Below, one piece after another: positions 42,801-49,525 of a DNA stretch of 64,000 nt (positions within the stretch are counted from its first letter, which is position 1; every line of letters starts with the position of its first letter). Under the pieces are notes generated by a model, which had not been told where the DNA came from, ran no database searches, and saw only the letters and a list, made by a program, of their open reading frames with translations. Made by a program: the position numbers and the translations under genes. Origin of the DNA: SIG480 sp045636865 (GTDB lineage Bacteria > Bacillota > Clostridia > Oscillospirales > JAAYXM01); contig JAZTYJ010000023.1 of NCBI GenBank assembly GCA_045636865.1, positions 18,792 to 82,791 of the forward strand, in the 5' to 3' direction.

Positions 42801-43508
42801 ATATTTGTTATCAAGAACCTCTCTTCAGATGCCATAAAGAGAAGCACGGAAGAGTTTGCAAAGAAACTCCGTGACTCACAGATAGTATTTGTTCCGGGTG
42901 GTTTCTCGGGTGGTGACGAGCCGGACGGAAGCGGAAAGTTTATTACAGCATTCTTCAGAAACAATGCTATCAAAGAAGGTGTAACAGAGCTTCTTGAAAA
43001 GAGAGACGGTCTTATGTGTGGTATCTGTAACGGATTCCAGGCACTTATAAAGCTCGGTCTTGTTCCGTATGGTAAGATTATCGACACCGACGAAAATTGT
43101 CCGACTCTCACATTCAACACAATCGCACGTCACCAGTCAAGAATTGTAAGAACACGCATCGCTTCAAACAAGTCTCCGTGGCTTTCACTCACAAATGTGG
43201 GCGACGTTTATGCAGTTCCTATTTCTCACGGTGAAGGTCGTTTCCTTGCCGACGAAGCTCTTATCAAAAAGCTTGCAGAAAACGGTCAGATTGCAACGCA
43301 GTACGTTGACCTTGAAGGTAATGCTACGAGCGACGTTGCATTTAACCCGAACAACTCAATGTATGCAATAGAGGGTATAACATCACCCGACGGCAGAGTA
43401 TTCGGTAAAATGGGACACAGTGAGCGCGTGGGTAGCGGTCTTTATAAGAACGTTTGCGGAAATTATGATATCCGTATGTTTGAAGCGGCGGTAAAATACT
43501 TCAAATAG
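39816..43508 (+). CDS. purL: Phosphoribosylformylglycinamidine synthase, single large chain
   Basis: This 1230-residue protein is the large, single-chain FGAM synthase that combines PurS-, PurL- and PurQ-like parts, unlike the three-gene form of Bacillus. The N-terminal region (about 1-170) is PurS-like, the synthetase core includes TYWSDHCRHTTF (about 213-224) and NETHNHPTEIEPFGGA (about 313-328), and the C-terminal glutaminase (about 965-1230) has the nucleophile cysteine C1071 in GICNGFQALIKLG and the late ISHGEGRF. Its glutaminase is intact, in contrast with the PurF-like enzyme of the same operon. Confidence 0.96.
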   Translation: MVYRVYVEKKKELANEARALLSDAQALLGIKSLTNVRIINRYDAENITEELFEYAKKTVFSEPQLDIVTDDISLCCDAKAFAVEYLPGQFDQRADSAAQCIQIISQTDRPTIRTAKVYLLYGELTDADVAEIKKYVINPVEAREAALSKPETLKADYDIPTEVETLDGFISLDRKGLEGFVSKYGLAMDADDIEFCQKYFIEEGRNPTITEIRMIDTYWSDHCRHTTFLTTIDDVKFEDALLQKTYEEYVDVRRQLGRTKPICLMDLATVAVKYLRANGELDRLDESEEINACTVKIDVDVDGVSEPWLLLFKNETHNHPTEIEPFGGAATCIGGAIRDPLSGRSYVYGAMRVTGAANPLKPVSETMKGKLPQRKIVTTAAAGYSSYGNQIGLATGIVDEIYHEGYAAKRMEIGAVIAAAPQENVRRERPNPGDIVILLGGATGRDGCGAATGSSKSHTADSLETCGAEVQKGNAPEERKLQRLFRNPEASKLIKRCNDFGAGGVSVAIGELADGLEINLDAVPKKYDGLDGTELAISESQERMACVVEAKDKERFLTLAAEENLSACPVAVVTESPRLVMNWNGKKIVDISRDFLNSNGAEKHITVETTKPNLENKKIGSSFAENYKKMADDLNICSKRGLSERFDSTIGAGTVLMPFGGKNQLTPIQAMVQKISVEKKHTDTCSFMSWGYNPFLTEQSPYHGAYMAVVESVCKLIATGADFSEVYLTFQEYFERLGRDPKRWGKPMAALLGAFKAQMELKIGSIGGKDSMSGSFEDLDVPPTLVSFAVTCGKVSDVISPEFKKAGNKVYCLGAEFDENNLPKTESLLALFDKVTKLMRDGKIVACYTPGLGGIAEAVMKMAFGNGFGFDFSDKLNAEKLFGYSYASFVFEATEEIPDAEFIGTITDKDAFVLGSESVPVSKLLGVYEDKLESVFPCNIKQEGTTVENFCFEGKEVLAPAIRVAKPKVLIPAFPGTNCEFDSAKAVRDAGAEPEIFVIKNLSSDAIKRSTEEFAKKLRDSQIVFVPGGFSGGDEPDGSGKFITAFFRNNAIKEGVTELLEKRDGLMCGICNGFQALIKLGLVPYGKIIDTDENCPTLTFNTIARHQSRIVRTRIASNKSPWLSLTNVGDVYAVPISHGEGRFLADEALIKKLAENGQIATQYVDLEGNATSDVAFNPNNSMYAIEGITSPDGRVFGKMGHSERVGSGLYKNVCGNYDIRMFEAAVKYFK

Positions 43509-43527
43509 AGATTTGGAGGTGTTTTGG

Positions 43528-45204
43528 ATGACTTACAAAACTGATATTGAAATTGCGCAGAGTTGCGAAATGAAGCACATAACCGAAATTGCGGCGAAGG
43601 CTTCAATTGATGACAAGTATATTGAGCAATACGGCAGATACAAGGCGAAAATAGATCCTGCACTTCTTTATGAAAGCACGAAAGAAGACGGAAAGCTTGT
43701 TCTTGTAACAGCTATAACGCCTACTCCGGCAGGAGAAGGAAAGACCACAACGACAATCGGTCTTGCAGACGGTCTCTCAAGGATCGGCAAAAAGGTTACA
43801 GTTGCTCTTCGCGAGCCGTCTCTCGGACCTGTTTTCGGAGTCAAGGGCGGTGCGGCAGGCGGCGGCTATGCACAGATTGTTCCTATGGAGGATATCAACC
43901 TTCATTTTACGGGCGATTTCCACGCTATCGGTGCGGCAAACAACCTTCTTGCGGCAATGCTCGATAACCACATCCATCAGGGCAATGCTCTCGGAATTGA
44001 TGTCAATAAGATAACGTGGCGCCGTTGCGTTGATATGAATGACCGAGTTCTGCGAAACACCGTATGCGGACTTGGCGGAAGCAAAAACGGTGTTACACGT
44101 GAGGATGGGTACGACATCACGGTTGCAAGCGAAATTATGGCAGTTTTGTGCCTTTCAAGCTCAATTTCAGATTTGAAAGCACGCCTTTCAAGAATCATTG
44201 TAGGTTATACTTACGACGGAAACCCCGTTACCTGCGGCGAGCTCAATGCCGCAGGCGCGATGACAGCACTCCTTAAGGATGCACTCAAGCCGAATCTTGT
44301 TCAGACGCTTGAGGGAACTCCGGCATTTGTCCACGGTGGTCCGTTTGCAAACATTGCTCACGGATGCAACTCTGTTATGGCTACGCGTATGGCGCTTAAA
44401 ATGGGCGATTATACGGTAACTGAAGCAGGTTTTGGTGCCGACCTTGGCGCAGAAAAATTCCTCGATATTAAGTGCCGTGTAGCAGGTCTCGTGCCGTCAG
44501 CAGTTGTGGTTGTTGGTACCGTCAGAGCGCTTAAGATGCACGGCGGCAGAGCGAAGGATGAGCTTGCAAACGAAGATATAAAGGCTCTTGAGGCAGGTAT
44601 TCCGAATCTTCTTCGCCACGTAAAGAACATCAAAGAGGTTTATAAGCTTCCGTGTGTGGTAGCAATAAACCGCTTCCCGACAGATACCGATAACGAAATC
44701 AAATTCATTATCGATAAATGCCGTGAGCTTGGAGTAAATACGGTTCTTTCAACTGTCTGGGCAGATGGTGGACGCGGTGGCGAAGAGCTTGCCCGCGAGG
44801 TTATCCGTCTCTGCGAAGAGGAAAAGGGCGACTTTACCTTCAGCTACGAGCTTGACACTACGATAGAAGAAAAAATCGAGGCAGTTGTCACGAAGGTTTA
44901 TGGCGGTGAGGGAATTGTAGTTTTGCCTGAAGCTAAAAAGCAGATAGAAAAGCTTACTTCTCTCGGACTTTCAAAGCTTCCGATATGCGTTGCCAAAACG
45001 CAGTACAGCTTCTCGGATGATCCGAAAAAGCTCGGCGCACCTGAAAACTTCAAGGTTACAATAAAGAACGTTAAAGTATCTGCAGGTGCAGGGTTTATAG
45101 TTGTTCTCACCGGTGATATAATGACGATGCCGGGGTTACCGAAAGTTCCGGCAGCAGAGAAGATAGATGTTACAGACGACGGAAAAATAACAGGTCTTTT
45201 CTAA
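43528..45204 (+). CDS. fhs: Formate-tetrahydrofolate ligase
   Basis: Fhs makes 10-formyl-tetrahydrofolate from formate, tetrahydrofolate and ATP. The 558-residue protein has the P-loop TPTPAGEGKTTTTIGLADGL (about residues 63-82), REPSLGPVFGVKGGAAGGGY (about 94-113) and the EAGFGADLGAEKFLDIKCR block. The ATG at 43528 has GGAGGTG upstream; the in-frame TTG at 43513 overlaps that site. As the last gene of the ZTP-riboswitch operon it supplies formyl groups to PurN and the AICAR transformylase, exactly the shortage that ZTP reports. Confidence 0.97.
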   Translation: MTYKTDIEIAQSCEMKHITEIAAKASIDDKYIEQYGRYKAKIDPALLYESTKEDGKLVLVTAITPTPAGEGKTTTTIGLADGLSRIGKKVTVALREPSLGPVFGVKGGAAGGGYAQIVPMEDINLHFTGDFHAIGAANNLLAAMLDNHIHQGNALGIDVNKITWRRCVDMNDRVLRNTVCGLGGSKNGVTREDGYDITVASEIMAVLCLSSSISDLKARLSRIIVGYTYDGNPVTCGELNAAGAMTALLKDALKPNLVQTLEGTPAFVHGGPFANIAHGCNSVMATRMALKMGDYTVTEAGFGADLGAEKFLDIKCRVAGLVPSAVVVVGTVRALKMHGGRAKDELANEDIKALEAGIPNLLRHVKNIKEVYKLPCVVAINRFPTDTDNEIKFIIDKCRELGVNTVLSTVWADGGRGGEELAREVIRLCEEEKGDFTFSYELDTTIEEKIEAVVTKVYGGEGIVVLPEAKKQIEKLTSLGLSKLPICVAKTQYSFSDDPKKLGAPENFKVTIKNVKVSAGAGFIVVLTGDIMTMPGLPKVPAAEKIDVTDDGKITGLF

Positions 45205-45213
45205 AATTAAACC

Positions 45214-45286
45214 AAAAAGGAGCAGATGTAAGTCTGCTCCTTTTATAGCAAAAAGAGGTAAAGTCAAATTGACTTTACCTCTTTTT
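45214..45286. terminator. Two tandem terminator hairpins after fhs
   Basis: The first stem (45214-45244) pairs AAAAAGGAGCAGA with TCTGCTCCTTTT. The second (45250-45286) pairs AAAAAGAGGTAAAGTCAA with TTGACTTTACCTCTTTTT almost perfectly and can work on both strands, ending the purine operon and the convergent NhaC-type gene. Confidence 0.9.
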
Positions 45287-45297
45287 AAGCTCTATGG

Positions 45298-47118
45298 TTA
45301 GTTCTTTTTAGCTGTAGCAAGCTTGATGACAAAGAGAGTTGCAAGCATCAATACGATACCTATCGGGAGAACGATCCAAGCGCTTGTTACAAAACCTGCA
45401 ATGATGTAGGTTATAAGTGAAACTCCAGCAACCAATATAGCATACGGAAGCTGTGTTGAAACGTGGTTTATGTGGTTGCACTGTGCACCTGCCGATGACA
45501 TAATCGTTGTATCCGAAATCGGTGAGCAGTGGTCGCCGCAAACAGCACCTGCCATACATGCAGAGATAGCAATGATGCAGATTTCGTTACTGATAGAACC
45601 ACCGAAGATTGCAAGAACAATCGGAATGAGAATACCGAATGTACCCCATGATGTACCTGTTGCAAATGAGAGACCGACAGCAATGAGGAATACGATAGCC
45701 GGAAGAAGCGGAAGAACTGCTGATGCACTTGTGCGGACAAACTCAGCAATGAATATCTTTGCGCCGAGGCTGTCTGTCATAGCCTTAAGAGTCCATGCAC
45801 AGCAGAGAATCATAATAGCCGGAACCATTGCTTTGAAGCCTTCGGGGATAGATTCCATGCAAGACTTGAATGTGAGAACGCGTCTGCACATAAAGTAGAT
45901 GATTGAGAAGATAAGGCCTGCAAACGAACCGAATACAAGACCCTGTGAAGCATCTGCGTTTGAGAAGGATTCAACAAAGCTTGCGCCTGAGAAGAATCCG
46001 CCTGAGTAGATAAGACCGAGAACGCAAGCTGCAACCAAAACTACAACGGGAGCAATAAGGTCCCAGACACTGCCGTTTTTGTTAACATCTTTTTCTTCAA
46101 GCTGCTCAAGAATTTCTTTTTCTTCACAAGAGAAGATATCGCCGTTTGCAGCGTTGAGTTCATGTCTCTTCATCGGACCAAAGTCAAACTTCAAAAGAAC
46201 GATAGCAACCATCATAACGATAGTGAGGATAGCATAGAAGTTGTAGGGGATAGCTCTGATGAAGAGATCAAGACCGCCGATCTGGTCTTCTGAAACAAAG
46301 CCTGCAACCGCAGCAGCCCATGAAGAAATCGGAGCTATGATGCAGATAGGAGCAGCCGTTGCGTCGATAATGTAGGCAAGTTTTGAACGTGAAATCTTAA
46401 ACTTATCTGAAACGGGACGCATAACAGAACCGACTGTGAGGCAGTTGAAGTAGTCATCGATAAAGATAAGAACGCCGAGAGCGATTGTAGCAAGCTGAGC
46501 GCCTACGCGGGATTTGATGTGGGTTGAAGCCCAACGACCGAATGCGGCAGAACCGCCTGACTTGTTCATAAGAGAAACAATTGCGCCGAGGATAACAAGG
46601 AAGATAAGAATTCCTATGTTGTACGGGTCAGCAATTGAAGTAATGAAACCGTCAACAAAGAGGTGGTCAATTGTTCCTGCGAAGTTGAAGTTTGCATACA
46701 TCAGCGCGCCTGCGGCAATACCGATGAAGAGAGAAGAATAAACTTCTTTTGTGATAAGTGCAAGAACGATAGCAATAATCGGCGGAATCAATGCAAAACC
46801 TGTAGCAAACGGCTTAACGTCGTTTCTTTTTGCATCAAGTGCTTTTTCAAGGTTTTCGCCGAAAACTTCACCGTCTGTTGAACCGACATTGTCTGAATAG
46901 TTGTCGATGAAGGTTGAAGCTGCGGTGGAATAGTCTGCGATTTCGTCATCCGACATTGTGCTTGCATCAAAAGCAGGTGCGTCAGTGATGTAAGCAACTG
47001 CGTTGTCGTTGTCCGAAAGGTCAACGTCTGATGCTACTGCTGTAGGAACGAATGTGCAAATCAGCATAACAATAAGAGCTGAAATTGCGAGAATGCGCGA
47101 TTTTCTTGAGTGAGTCAT
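45298..47118 (-). CDS. lysW: NhaC-superfamily carrier under a lysine riboswitch, predicted lysine transporter
   Basis: The 606-residue protein is a Na+/H+ antiporter (NhaC) family membrane protein: about 11-12 hydrophobic segments after residue 105, with FIDDYFNCLTVGSVMRP, DATAAPICIIAPISSW and CGDHCSPISDTTIMSS. Upstream is a lysine riboswitch, and NhaC-like proteins under such riboswitches have been predicted to carry lysine (LysW). Unusual here is a signal peptide (about residues 1-29, ending TAVAS) followed by about 75 acidic, serine- and aspartate-rich residues, which would lie outside the membrane. The start has AGGAGG eight bases upstream. Lysine uptake is more likely than plain sodium/proton exchange, but this rests on the regulation. 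Confidence 0.82.
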   Translation of the reverse strand: MTHSRKSRILAISALIVMLICTFVPTAVASDVDLSDNDNAVAYITDAPAFDASTMSDDEIADYSTAASTFIDNYSDNVGSTDGEVFGENLEKALDAKRNDVKPFATGFALIPPIIAIVLALITKEVYSSLFIGIAAGALMYANFNFAGTIDHLFVDGFITSIADPYNIGILIFLVILGAIVSLMNKSGGSAAFGRWASTHIKSRVGAQLATIALGVLIFIDDYFNCLTVGSVMRPVSDKFKISRSKLAYIIDATAAPICIIAPISSWAAAVAGFVSEDQIGGLDLFIRAIPYNFYAILTIVMMVAIVLLKFDFGPMKRHELNAANGDIFSCEEKEILEQLEEKDVNKNGSVWDLIAPVVVLVAACVLGLIYSGGFFSGASFVESFSNADASQGLVFGSFAGLIFSIIYFMCRRVLTFKSCMESIPEGFKAMVPAIMILCCAWTLKAMTDSLGAKIFIAEFVRTSASAVLPLLPAIVFLIAVGLSFATGTSWGTFGILIPIVLAIFGGSISNEICIIAISACMAGAVCGDHCSPISDTTIMSSAGAQCNHINHVSTQLPYAILVAGVSLITYIIAGFVTSAWIVLPIGIVLMLATLFVIKLATAKKN

Positions 47119-47131
47119 ATCTCATCCTCCT

Positions 47132-47355
47132 AAAAAATTAGAGGCTATGATACATGGTGAGCAGTATCATAACCTCAGGTGACTAAGTTAATTTTCGATA
47201 GCGCTCCACGTATCTGTGACAGTCCGGAGCATATTTTGCTCCGACCCAACAAAACACCTTCTCAGGAAAAGATGTTTTGTTTCGGCATCGGTTCCTTTCA
47301 CAGATCCACAATTCCTGAAAAAAGACCGGCTAATCTTAACCAATGCGCCTCTATC
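47132..47355 (-). promoter_or_regulatory. Lysine riboswitch (L box) with terminator
   Basis: Read on the minus strand, the aptamer starts GATAGAGGCGC (47355) and ends GTGGAGCGCTATC (47197), closing P1. Between them are the conserved TGTGAAAGG, GCCGAA, GGGTCGGAGC and GGACTGTCA segments, the standard five-helix lysine riboswitch layout. Downstream, GAGG(T)TATGATAC pairs with GTATCATAGCCTC (47176-47141) before a TTTTTT tract, an intrinsic terminator just before the AGGAGG of the carrier gene. Lysine binding should therefore stop transcription. Confidence 0.95.
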
Positions 47356-47370
47356 TGTTTAATTAACTAC

Positions 47371-47399
47371 ATATTAACATATTATGACAAAATTTTCAA
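47371..47399 (-). promoter_or_regulatory. Promoter of the lysine riboswitch transcript
   Basis: On the minus strand TTGAAA (47399-47394), a 17-base spacer and TAATAT (47376-47371) lie directly before the riboswitch and just after the sigF stop. Confidence 0.75.
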
Positions 47400-47409
47400 G
47401 TATTAGTTT

Positions 47410-48111
47410 TCAAAGCTTGTTTTTTAAGTTTAAAAGTGCGCTTCGTTCTATCCGCGAGACCTGAACCTGTGAGATTTTCATGATCTTTGCTGTTTGGTTC
47501 TGGGTGAGAGAACGAAAGAAACGAAGGCGTATTACGGTTGCTTCCCGCTCGGATAGAGAGTTTATTGCATCGGAAATTGAAATTTGCTCAAGTGTTTTGT
47601 CTTCAATTCCGGAATTCCCGAGAATTTCGCCAAGAGTCTGACCGTCGTCGTTGATTTCTCTATTAAGTGAGTCTGTATATGACGTTGCGGATTCGGCTTC
47701 TGCAATTTCCTCAACGGTGTACCCGCTTGCCGAGGCGATTTCCGAAATTGTCGCATCGCGACCGAGGCTCATCTGAAGTTCATCGGCAATAAACCTTATT
47801 TTTGTGGCTTTTTCCTTCAATGTGCGGCTTACCTTTATCATACCGTCATCACGGAGAAAACGTCTGATTTCCCCCATAATTTTCGGAACAGCATAAGTTG
47901 AAAATTGGTTTCCGAGTGATGTGTCAAATCCGCGAATCGCTTTTAAAAGTCCAAGGCAACCGAGTTGATAAAGATCGTCAGAATCATATCCTCTGCCGAG
48001 AAAGCGTTTTACAATGCTCCATATAAGAGGGGTGTTGTCGGTTATAAGCTTTTCAAATGCGAGCTCGTCACCGTTCTTTGCGGATTCAATGAGAAGCTCT
48101 GTTTCACTCAC
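47410..48111 (-). CDS. sigF: Sporulation sigma factor SigF
   Basis: The 233-residue protein is a sigma-70 family factor of the SigF/SigG/SigB type, with region 2 (DLYQLGCLGLLKAIRGFD, about residues 46-63, and FSTYAVPKIMGEIRRFLRDD), region 3 and region 4 (SLTQNQTAKIMKISQVQVSRIERSA near the end). SigF is the first forespore-specific sigma factor. Its position after spoIIAA and spoIIAB, overlapping the latter by four bases, distinguishes it from SigG. Confidence 0.94.
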   Translation of the reverse strand: MSETELLIESAKNGDELAFEKLITDNTPLIWSIVKRFLGRGYDSDDLYQLGCLGLLKAIRGFDTSLGNQFSTYAVPKIMGEIRRFLRDDGMIKVSRTLKEKATKIRFIADELQMSLGRDATISEIASASGYTVEEIAEAESATSYTDSLNREINDDGQTLGEILGNSGIEDKTLEQISISDAINSLSEREATVIRLRFFRSLTQNQTAKIMKISQVQVSRIERSALLNLKNKL

Positions 48112-48554
48112 GAAGTCCGTCCTCCGCTGCGCATGGAAATGCGCTTTTTCATTGAAACGGTAGTTCCTTTTCCGGGAGTTGAGCGAACCTTAAGGTTGTC
48201 GGTAAAGGTTTCCATGATAGTGAAACCCATTCCTGATCTGTCGGAGCCGCCGGTGGTGAACATGGGAGTTTTTGCAGCTTCGATATCGGGGATGCCGAGA
48301 CCGCGGTCACGGATGGTCATCTCAAAAATATTGCCCTCATAGATTCGGAGCTTTATGTAAATTTTGCCGACGGAATCGGGGTACGCGTGTACGATACAGT
48401 TTGTAACAGCCTCGCTTACCGCGGTTTTGATATCACCGATTTCTTCGAGAGTCGGGTCAAGCTGTGCGGCAAAGGCAGAAACTGCGGCTCTTGCATAACT
48501 TTCGTTTGTCGATTTGCTTGGGAAAGTGAGTGTAATTTCGTTTAAAATGTTCAT
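48108..48554 (-). CDS. spoIIAB: Anti-sigma F factor SpoIIAB
   Basis: SpoIIAB holds SigF inactive and phosphorylates SpoIIAA. The 148-residue protein has the GHKL ATPase boxes: N box AVSEAVTNCIVHAYP (about residues 46-60), G1 box DRGLGIPD (about 82-89) and G2 GMGFTIM (about 107-113). It lies nine bases after spoIIAA and overlaps sigF by four bases, the standard operon. Confidence 0.96.
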   Translation of the reverse strand: MNILNEITLTFPSKSTNESYARAAVSAFAAQLDPTLEEIGDIKTAVSEAVTNCIVHAYPDSVGKIYIKLRIYEGNIFEMTIRDRGLGIPDIEAAKTPMFTTGGSDRSGMGFTIMETFTDNLKVRSTPGKGTTVSMKKRISMRSGGRTS

Positions 48555-48563
48555 AATAACCTC

Positions 48564-48896
48564 CTAAATTGATGCTTTTGCAGGATTTTTTGCAGAAATA
48601 TTTATAAGTTTACATATGCCTGCGGTTGAGAAAACCTTATAAGCTTGTCCCGGAACGTTTATGAGAGAAAAAGTGCCGCCAAATGCAGTAGCCTTTTTGT
48701 ATGAGCCGATAACAAGTGCGATTCCTGAACTGTCCATAAAGCTCACACCGTCAAAATCAAGAGTCAGATGAAGCGGAAGCTCAATATCAATAAGCTTTGA
48801 GATTTCGGGGATCGCGACTCTTGCGGCGTGGTGGTCGAGATCTCCGTGCACGGTGATATGAAGTGTGCCGCCGTCGCGATTTGAAGTAATTTCCAT
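48564..48896 (-). CDS. spoIIAA: Anti-anti-sigma factor SpoIIAA
   Basis: The 110-residue STAS-domain protein has the phosphorylation-site motif FMDSSGIALVIG (about residues 54-65), with the serine that SpoIIAB phosphorylates and SpoIIE dephosphorylates. When unphosphorylated it releases SigF. It is the first gene of the operon. I could not identify a convincing sigma-H promoter or Spo0A box in the 150 bases upstream. Confidence 0.95.
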   Translation of the reverse strand: MEITSNRDGGTLHITVHGDLDHHAARVAIPEISKLIDIELPLHLTLDFDGVSFMDSSGIALVIGSYKKATAFGGTFSLINVPGQAYKVFSTAGICKLINISAKNPAKASI

Positions 48897-49048
48897 AATA
48901 ACTTGTCCTTTCTTTTGTTTTTAAGTTAATGATACACTTATTTTTGTGCGATAAATGTAAAAAAATGTACGAAAAATATATTATACTTGAAAAAATGGGC
49001 AAAACATTATAAAATAACATAGTAGCTATTTTTATTCGGAGGTTTTAA

Positions 49049-49513
49049 ATGAACGGTTTTCAGACTTTTTTGAGCAATCAGTTTTTGGTTATAAGCTTGT
49101 CATCGTGGATTTTTGCACAGGTGCTGAAACTTATAATTCATACAATTATATACAAGAACTTTGATGTTATGCGTCTTTTTGGAGACGGTGGAATGCCGAG
49201 TGGTCATTCTGCAACAGTTGCATCTCTTGCAACCGTCTCGGGATTAACGTATGGCATAGGCAGTTTTCAGTTTGCAGTTACGTTGGTTCTTGCAATAATC
49301 GTTTGCCACGATGCTATGGGAGTTCGTCTTGAAACGGGCAAGCAGGCAGTTGTTTTAAATGATATTGTGGAGGCGTTCAATGTTTTGTCGACGGAGAAAC
49401 TCCCCGAAGTCAAGCTCAAGGAGTTTGTAGGACACACTCCGATACAGGTGATTTCGGGCGTTTTGCTCGGCGTTGCAAACTCATTTATAATGTTCTACTG
49501 TTTCTATATATAG
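49049..49513 (+). CDS. Divergent PAP2 family membrane protein (DUF212)
   Basis: The 154-residue protein has about four hydrophobic segments and the DUF212 hallmark GGMPSGHSATVASLA (about residues 47-61), a divergent form of the acid phosphatase/PAP2 motif, together with HDAMGVRLETGKQA (about 91-104). The family may act on membrane lipid phosphates, but no activity is firmly known. It has GGAGG upstream, is divergent from spoIIAA and lies 12 bases before tex. Confidence 0.85.
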   Translation: MNGFQTFLSNQFLVISLSSWIFAQVLKLIIHTIIYKNFDVMRLFGDGGMPSGHSATVASLATVSGLTYGIGSFQFAVTLVLAIIVCHDAMGVRLETGKQAVVLNDIVEAFNVLSTEKLPEVKLKEFVGHTPIQVISGVLLGVANSFIMFYCFYI

Positions 49514-49525
49514 GAGGAAAGCTTT

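Noticed and set aside
48897..49048. Sigma-H promoter or Spo0A box for the spoIIA operon; sigma-A promoter for the DUF212 gene
   Set aside because: No convincing sigma-H or Spo0A match was found; on the plus strand TTGAAA and TATAAA occur but with only a 15-base spacer.
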